Assembly: GCA_004380135.1 (NCBI GenBank) | Contig: QXCR01000027.1 | Span: 1-64,000 of the forward strand | Length of the DNA: 64,000 bases | Origin: Stemphylium vesicarium | Taxonomy: Eukaryota > Ascomycota > Dothideomycetes > Pleosporales > Pleosporaceae | Direction: 5' to 3' | Shown: positions 57,694-64,000 of the stretch, piece by piece | How positions within the stretch are numbered: position 1 is the first letter of the stretch | Layout: each line of letters begins with the position of its first letter | The notes under the pieces: model-generated | Database searches by the model: none | Told to the model about the DNA's origin: nothing | Seen by the model: the letters and a program-made list of their open reading frames with translations, nothing else | Position numbers and translations under genes: made by a program

Positions 57694-58887
57694 AGCAACC
57701 AATTTGTGAGAACTGATGTGATCTAGGAACTCGCATGTATGCCACGCCGCGCCATTCATTTTGTTTTCCTTTTGTCAACCCACTCACCAAGTCGCTCATT
57801 CTACATTTCCTTAGACGTCTCCTACTCACCCCAGTCACTCATTCCTATTTCCTTTATTGTCTCCTATCTCTATTGGCCTGGCTGCATGCGGTTCCTGATC
57901 GACGACTCTCACAAATGGACAGATACTCCCTATCGGACCTCTACGTGGATTGGGACTGGTCTTTGCAAATTTGCATAGCGTGGCGTTGGGATTTTGTTTC
58001 AGGGTTATTTTTCGGCGTGTGATACCACAAGCCGCTAGGGTCGGCTTTTGTGATACCCTCCTTTCGGATTATGATTCTGGTTGGAAAACGTTTTGGAACA
58101 TTGGCAGCATATAGACACGGGCTTTAGGGCCTTGGTCGTTTAGGACCGCCAACTTTTGTACTATTCACACACGGGGAGCTGAAAAGACAGTCACTTGGCC
58201 GACATCACTGACCAGGCGTCGTGAAGACGCTGTGTCTACCGCTCTTTTCTTTTTGAAGAGACTGTAATTTTAACCAAGTTGTACAGATGGCTTTTGCACA
58301 TCGACTATCACCTGTTCACTTTGCCTTGCATGATTGTGTTTGAAGTCCATATATGAGATGTGTTAATTATGATGCATTCGATTAAAACAAGTAGTTTTGC
58401 GCAATGAATGCAAAGGCTGAAGCGGTCGTGGGTACATGTAGTGGGGTGCTGCTCTTCGACCGGGCGTTGTTGCCGCATTGCCCAAGGAAGAGGGCAGGAC
58501 CCTGGTGGGGCAGGTCGGGCGATCGGGCGGTCGGGCAAGCACGTCATCTATCACTACAGCCCCTCCGCCGCCGTGTGTACAGTAATCCGTCTTTATCATC
58601 GCGCCTAACGCCATCCCTAAGAAACACCGAGAAGCTCTACTCCACCAACCATCACAAATCCTCGCATATACTCTACATTGTAAGCGGTCCTCTCCCATTC
58701 TTGGTTATCTCTCGATCGCTGCGTTCGGCATCACTGCGATTCTTGGGTTTGTGCAGGGACTCGGACGGCTTTGCCGAAAAATAAGCGCATCAGAATTGTA
58801 ATCGGCAACAGCGGCCAGTTCGTTCCATCAGCCGAAACATTTGAAATCGCCTTTCCCTTCTCGTCGCACTCCTACTCTACATATACT
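57694..58887. other. Intergenic region
   Basis: About 1.2 kb between two plus-strand genes: the 3' UTR of the disordered-protein gene, with pyrimidine-rich sequence at 57770-57880, then the thioredoxin promoter and leader. A GC-rich GGGCGATCGGGCGGTCGGGC stretch lies near 58516. No gene. Confidence 0.5.
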
Positions 58888-59494
58888 ATGTTTGCGCCTT
58901 CGTCGTTCAGAGCTACCAGAACACTGCTTACATCTGCGCGTCTGCAAACAGCTTCAATCAACCCCACATCCACCGCAAACCTCTACCGACCACTCTTCAC
59001 CCCACGTTTCTTCTTCAACACCGCCAAAATGGGTGAAAAGCAGGGCGTACACAACCTCCAGACGTGAGTATCATATCTGTCGTCTCTCCCAAGACACTGG
59101 CGACGTCACATTGCATGAGCGCGGCTAACGCGAATTGAATCGCAGCAAGGCGGCATTCGACGAGGCGATGAACGACAAGGAGACCCTCATGGTCCTTGAC
59201 TGCTTTGCGACATGGTGCGGCCCTTGTAAAGTGATTGCTCCCCAGGTTGTCAAGTAAGTCTCCATCGCGTTCCCCAGAAAGAGGTTGCGCATCTAACGCC
59301 GTGCCAGGTTCTCCGACACATATGACAAGGCACGCTTCTACAAGCTCGACGTCGACGAGGTCCCTGATGTCGCTCAGGAGCTCGGCATCCGCGCCATGCC
59401 CACATTCCTCCTGTTCAAGGGTGGTGACAAGGTCGCCGAGGTTGTCGGCGCAAACCCCAAGGCCCTCGAGGCCGCCATCCAGGCCAACGTCTAA
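58888..59494 (+). CDS. Thioredoxin with an N-terminal extension, probably mitochondrial/cytosolic
   Basis: Three exons (58888-59063, 59146-59253, 59308-59494) give 156 aa. The fold and active site are standard: [20 protein letters not shown] with the CGPC redox pair, then [20 protein letters not shown], the cis-proline [12 protein letters not shown] and the end LEAAIQANV. The first 47 residues are Arg/Ser/Thr/Ala-rich without acidic residues ([20 protein letters not shown]), a classic mitochondrial presequence. A second in-frame ATG in a strong context (GCCAAAATGGG, 59029) gives [16 protein letters not shown], the exact size of a cytosolic thioredoxin (109 aa). One gene may therefore feed two compartments through alternative starts. 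Intron 1 has a CTAAC branch. Confidence 0.93.
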
Positions 59495-62089
59495 ACAGCT
59501 GCATACACTGCAATACATTCCGAATCGTCTCGCAAGCACAGGCCATCACGTTTGGCAGTCTGGCTCTATATAGTTGTATGGATTGACGTCGCTCCATTGG
59601 TCGGATTTGAATGAAGCTGGGCGGTTTGGAAATGGGGCATTATGATAACGTCTTTCGAATACCAAACGCTACAAGTTCTCCATGTCCTAGTATTTTATGC
59701 CATGCTGCTTTGCACACACTTCATCCTTGAAAGGCTCTTGTTTTGGCTTACAATTGCAGTTTTTGCCAGCTAACTGAGATTGGTTACTCTTCCCCGCTGG
59801 TTCCCAAGATCTTGCCGAAATGCACGCGGAATGAATTCCGCCACGTAGGAACGAGCTCTCGACATGTTCTTACTTGCTGTATGACGTGCAGGTATCTGGC
59901 GGTCAAACGTGTCCTTGTTCGTTTATGTTCAGCTTGAACTGCGTCCCGGCACAATGTATACCGCGGTCATCGGTACGAAGAGCTGGGATGGGATGTGGCC
60001 GCCGTGACCCTACTTTGTAGTGGGAATAGGGACTCCGACTTTGTGGATTGTCACCTAACAGTCTAGAGACTATGACAAAGGGTGAGCGTTTCGAGTAAGA
60101 GCTATCGGTTACCAGCCTCGTAACCCTACTTGCGGCCGAAACATTAACTGTATAACCTCTTAAAAAGAATCTACTATTCTGTACTTCGTTCATATTCTAG
60201 AATTACTCAAACGCAGAAATATGGAAATCTGTGTCAGTGGGACGTTTGGACTTAAACCCCCAACCTACCGGTATCGAAGGCGGATCACGGCATACAATTA
60301 GCGCGACTTGCTCGAGTTCTGGATCCTCTTCCGCGAAAACTGACACACGAAGAGATGAGGGGACACGAAATAGCGTGCTTGTGCCCGGGGAGCTCATCGA
60401 GGCATCGACGTAGCCTGTGTCGGACCCCCTTTGCTTCATTAGTGTGTCAAATCGTAGCACCCGGAGCGCATGTAAGCTGCTCGTCATCGCAGCCACCATC
60501 AATAGTACAGACTTGATGGCCAAGGTATGTAGATCTTGCCTCTTCTCTTATCATTCGTCACCGCTTGTGCGGTTGTGTTGGCGCCGGCCACATGGTCGGT
60601 AGGGATTTCCACGTGGTGGGGTTCGGTCGAACGGTGCCGCAATCCAAGATTCTGGTCTTGACAGCTTAGCATCTAACGTTGAGTCTTGACATTAACAAGT
60701 CGTTGCGTGCTCGTCCATGATAAGTTTAGAGACGCGGTGACTAAGCAACGCTATCAGGGAAGCGATGGGTACTTACCTCATCCATCGACCTTGCTCCTCG
60801 ATAGTATCAATATCTTCCATTCCCAACTATCATAATCATAGGGTCCCCTAGCTACTCATTTACCAAGATACTCAGCCGCGATCTGCCACTTGGCCCTTCG
60901 ATGCTTCCGTTTGTCCGTCTATTACGACAGCCATGCTTCGCTCCAAGAGTGCAGGAGCACATGGTACTACCAAGCCTCAAGGAGTCTGCATGAGGCGCAG
61001 CGCCACCGCGGCATTTCAACTTTACGCCCACAAATCAACATCTGCCATATCAGGCGCGTAGCATAAAATATACCGACTGATCCGGCTGGGCAGGGCCCGC
61101 GGTGAGCTATTGGCGAGGCTGTCGCACCATCTTGAGCCATCACCAACTGTCTTCCGCTTTGTTGAAAGCGGATTATACTTCTCGCACGGAGATTATTCCA
61201 CACTCAATCATTCCCCGCTAACATGTATCCATTTTAATATGCAGCCAAAGTTTCGGGGGTGAAGAGAGCGGCCCTTGGTGGATGCCTTGTGCCAAGGTTG
61301 GGGATGTAAGCTAAGGGTTTGGCGTCTTGGATTGACAACCACAGCACCCGCACCCATGGGGAAAAGGAACGCGGGGACTATATGTGGACACGGTGTTCAG
61401 TTCCAATCATGGCTCACTTCCCGGACGACATGGGACATTTCCATTCATCGAAGCAAAGGGTGTTCCTTGGGAAGCCCTTTTCCTCGTATGCCTCAAGGGG
61501 AACCTTGACGAGCACGGAGCCTGGATATAATAACAGCAATATAACTACGAGTCTCAACATATACTTCGTGTTGGTTTCCGGAAGAACAATAACACATTAC
61601 TGGGTGGTGAAGTTATCTTTCCTGCGAGGAATCTGATTAGGTAGGATCGATCTACCATTAGTTTCCCCAAACTTGGTTTAGGATCCCAAGGGTCTGCAGA
61701 TCTTGGTCGCATATTTACGGTGCACGATCCGTCCGTTGTCCAACCACCCAAGATTGAAGGAAGCTTGGAAATGCCATTACATTGAGCCTCCAAGCACGCC
61801 ACGGCGGGAGAACGGCTACCGGCACTTCAGATATCAGAATCCTAAGCGGGCTTGGGCTCACGGTCTTAGCGAAGTCAACGGCGCGTCTACGGGGTACCAA
61901 GGCCCTGGCACGTCTAATTCTCCCCATGGGGCCGGAAATATGCTTGCCCCAGGTACTCTGATTATAAGTTCAAGACTGGATCCAGCTCGCCAGGTCTGGC
62001 ACCGACGATCGTCGCATCTTTACCTCTTTGCTGGTACGCTTTTCGTTCTTTCTACTGCCCAGACAAGTCTCGCTTGCTGTATTCGAAGA
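59495..62089. other. Long intergenic region
   Basis: About 2.6 kb between two plus-strand genes. A minus-strand frame at 60203-60502 (about 99 codons from an ATG) is the only one with a slightly protein-like look, but has no recognisable domain. The rest appears non-coding; no transposon or RNA gene. Confidence 0.45.
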
Positions 62090-63882
62090 ATGAATACACA
62101 CGTTGAAGGGCCGGTGCTTAACGCACAGGAGTACAAAGACGAGAAAGGCTCCGATACTTCGCCAACCCCGCCCATGACAGTTGAGGATATCGAGCGTTCT
62201 GCATCCGCCATTGAAGTAGATGCTGCGACAGAAGCGAGAGTGCTGCGAAAGCTGGACATTCGCATCGTTCCCATGATCTGCTGGATCTATTTGATGAACT
62301 TCATGGATCGAGGCGCGTACAACATAGCCAGTGGGAGAACTTCTCTGACAATGAATAGTCAACATTGGAAACGCCAGGCTCTATGGTATGGAGGAAGACC
62401 TTGGTATTGATCCAGAAAGCAATCAGTTTCAACTAGCGGTCTCCATCTTGTTTGTTACCTACGTCGTAAGTCAAAGATTAAACGTGATATTACTTGCACA
62501 CGCTAAACCTCTTGTAGATCTTCGAAACGCCCAGTAACATGATAATCAAGAGTGAGTCACACATGTAGCTTGCACGTGAAACGCAGACTGATGTCTCCTC
62601 CTAACGTTCAGGGATGAAGCCGGCACGGTACCTCGGCGGCTTGATGTTCGTTTGGGGACTTGTAGCCACTTTTTCGGCCTTTGTCAACAACTACGCCAGC
62701 CTCCTCGTTTGCAGACTTCTCCTCGGAACGTTTGAAGCGGGATTATTCCCCGGTGTCATACTATACCTGTCCATGTTCTACAACAGGAGGAACGTGTCAC
62801 TGAGGCAAGCGGCTTTCTATGGCACTTCTGCCATAGCGGGTGGATTGGGCGTTAGTAGCCGCCGCTGCATTTCTCTCAAGCGACATGTTCTAACAGCTTA
62901 TAGGGACTTGTAGCCTACGCGATTGGTGAAATGGATGGTTACGCCGGATGGCGGGGATGGAGATGGAGTAAGCTATTGCTGCGAACAATATCTTGGGTAC
63001 TTGCTGACCTCGCACCTTTCAGTTATCCTCATCAACGGAATCCCGACCATCCTGACCGCCATTGCCGTACCCTTCGTCCTGCCAAACTCCCCAGAAACTG
63101 CCAAGTGCTTGACTCCAGAAGACCGGAAAGTTTTGCTTGCACTGCGAATGAAAGAAACAGGACAAACGGCATCTGGACAGGAGTTCAACAGGGAAGATGT
63201 CATGAAGGGTGTCAAAGACTGGAAGGTTTACGCCTACGCTATCGCCCAATTCGTCGGACTCGGCATGCTTTACAGCTTCTCAGTGTTTCTCCCGACCATT
63301 ATCAGTGGACTCGGAGGTGGATGGTCCCGCCAAACAGTCCAAGCCTTGACAATTCCTGTATACGTTGCCGGGTTCTTATCCTATGTTATCGGAGCATACT
63401 ACAGCGACAGGACACAGCAGAGGGGCCTCTTCTGCATCGCCGGGCTTACCGTGAGCATGATTGGCTACATCTTCCTCATTGCAGATAAAGGACTTGGCCT
63501 CAGTTTTGCTGGCTGTTTCGTCGTAGCTCTGGGACTTTGGGTCGCAACTGGCATCGCCTTTTCATGGATCGGCGTCAACAATCCTCGATACGGAAAGCGA
63601 GCCTTTGCCAGTGGTATGCAGATCACCATTGGAAACTGTTCTGGTATAGCAGCGCCATTCCTGTATGCAGCCGAAACAGGGCCTACATACAAGCCCGGAT
63701 ATGGTGCCACTATTGGACTGCTGGCGTTGGGTATTGCTATCTACATTTCACTACACTTGTACTTCCGCATGAAGAACAAGAGAAAGCTTTCGGGCCAGGA
63801 GAACTGGAGAATCGAAGGCAAGACTGAGGAGGAAATTGCGGAGATGGGTGAGGAGAACCCAAGGTACCTGTACACCACTTGA
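62090..63882 (+). CDS. MFS permease, anion:cation symporter (Dal5-like) family
   Basis: Six exons (62090-62312, 62359-62465, 62518-62551, 62612-62850, 62904-62967, 63023-63882) give 508 aa. Family members take up organic anions such as allantoate, nicotinate or vitamins with protons. After a 60-residue cytosolic start come LRKLDIRIVPMICWIYLMNF, MDRVNIGNARLYGMEEDLG (formed by the first splice), IFETPSNMIIK, RLLLGTFEAGLFPGVILYLS, MDGYAGWRGWRW and the C-terminal six-helix half. The substrate is unknown. The first intron is unusual: the expected GT donor is GC (62313-62314, GCGCGTAC), with a normal branch CTGAC and acceptor AATAG. If it is not spliced, translation ends early in a different frame. 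All other junctions are GT-AG. Confidence 0.88.
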
Positions 63883-64000
63883 GACATGCCTTATAGACGA
63901 CATCAAGAGCTTCTGGGGTTGAGGTTAGGTTGGGCTCTTCGCGGTGTTAGATTGGTTTGGTGTAGGAACATGGAAATAACCAAAGATTCCTCTGTATTAA

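Noticed and set aside
60203..60502. A possible small secreted protein on the minus strand
   Set aside because: From its first true ATG the N-terminus is a poor signal peptide, only one cysteine is present, and no homologue comes to mind; kept only as a note.

Overview
The window is nuclear DNA from a filamentous ascomycete (Pezizomycotina; a Dothideomycete is my guess, not shown). The genes carry short GT-AG introns, mostly 46-67 nt, with CTRAC-type branch sites just upstream of the acceptor. The gene set (homocitrate synthase of fungal lysine synthesis, ERG2, a HET-domain relic, a GPI-anchored GH79, a Dal5-type permease) is typical of moulds. Spacing is roughly one gene per 2-3 kb. I saw no tRNA, 5S rRNA, CRISPR array or intact transposon.

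Left block (1-23.5 kb), mostly housekeeping: the 5' part of a Tao3/Mor2/PAG1 morphogenesis gene running off the left edge; NADPH-cytochrome P450 reductase; a two-RRM RNA-binding protein with a long pyrimidine-rich leader; proteasome subunit RPN1 and ribosome-assembly kinase RIO2, divergent from one 368-bp promoter; two unassigned disordered proteins; eIF2B-alpha (GCN3); an SP-rich protein built on 12-14-residue tandem repeats; a eukaryotic protein with a RapZ C-terminal-type domain; and an unassigned coiled-coil protein.

Middle block (24-35 kb), gene-poor and decayed: a small ORF split by an 11-bp tandem duplication, a GH5 glucanase pseudogene, a HET-domain pseudogene and a protein-kinase pseudogene. 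These surround a plausible 66-aa gene and an intact TDT/SLAC1-family anion transporter. This looks like an accessory segment losing genes.

Right block (35-64 kb), mostly conserved genes: GPI-anchored GH79 glucuronidase-like enzyme, ERG2 sterol isomerase, an F-box-like protein, a GNAT acetyltransferase, IDI1 isopentenyl-diphosphate isomerase, homocitrate synthase, NUF2 kinetochore protein, a long disordered protein, a thioredoxin with an optional mitochondrial presequence, and an ACS-family MFS permease whose first intron has a GC donor. CPR, IDI1 and ERG2 all serve ergosterol synthesis but are not adjacent. I found no convincing new multi-gene system; the best leads are the RapZ-C protein, the repeat protein, the non-canonical MFS intron, the two-start thioredoxin and the pseudogene-rich middle block.
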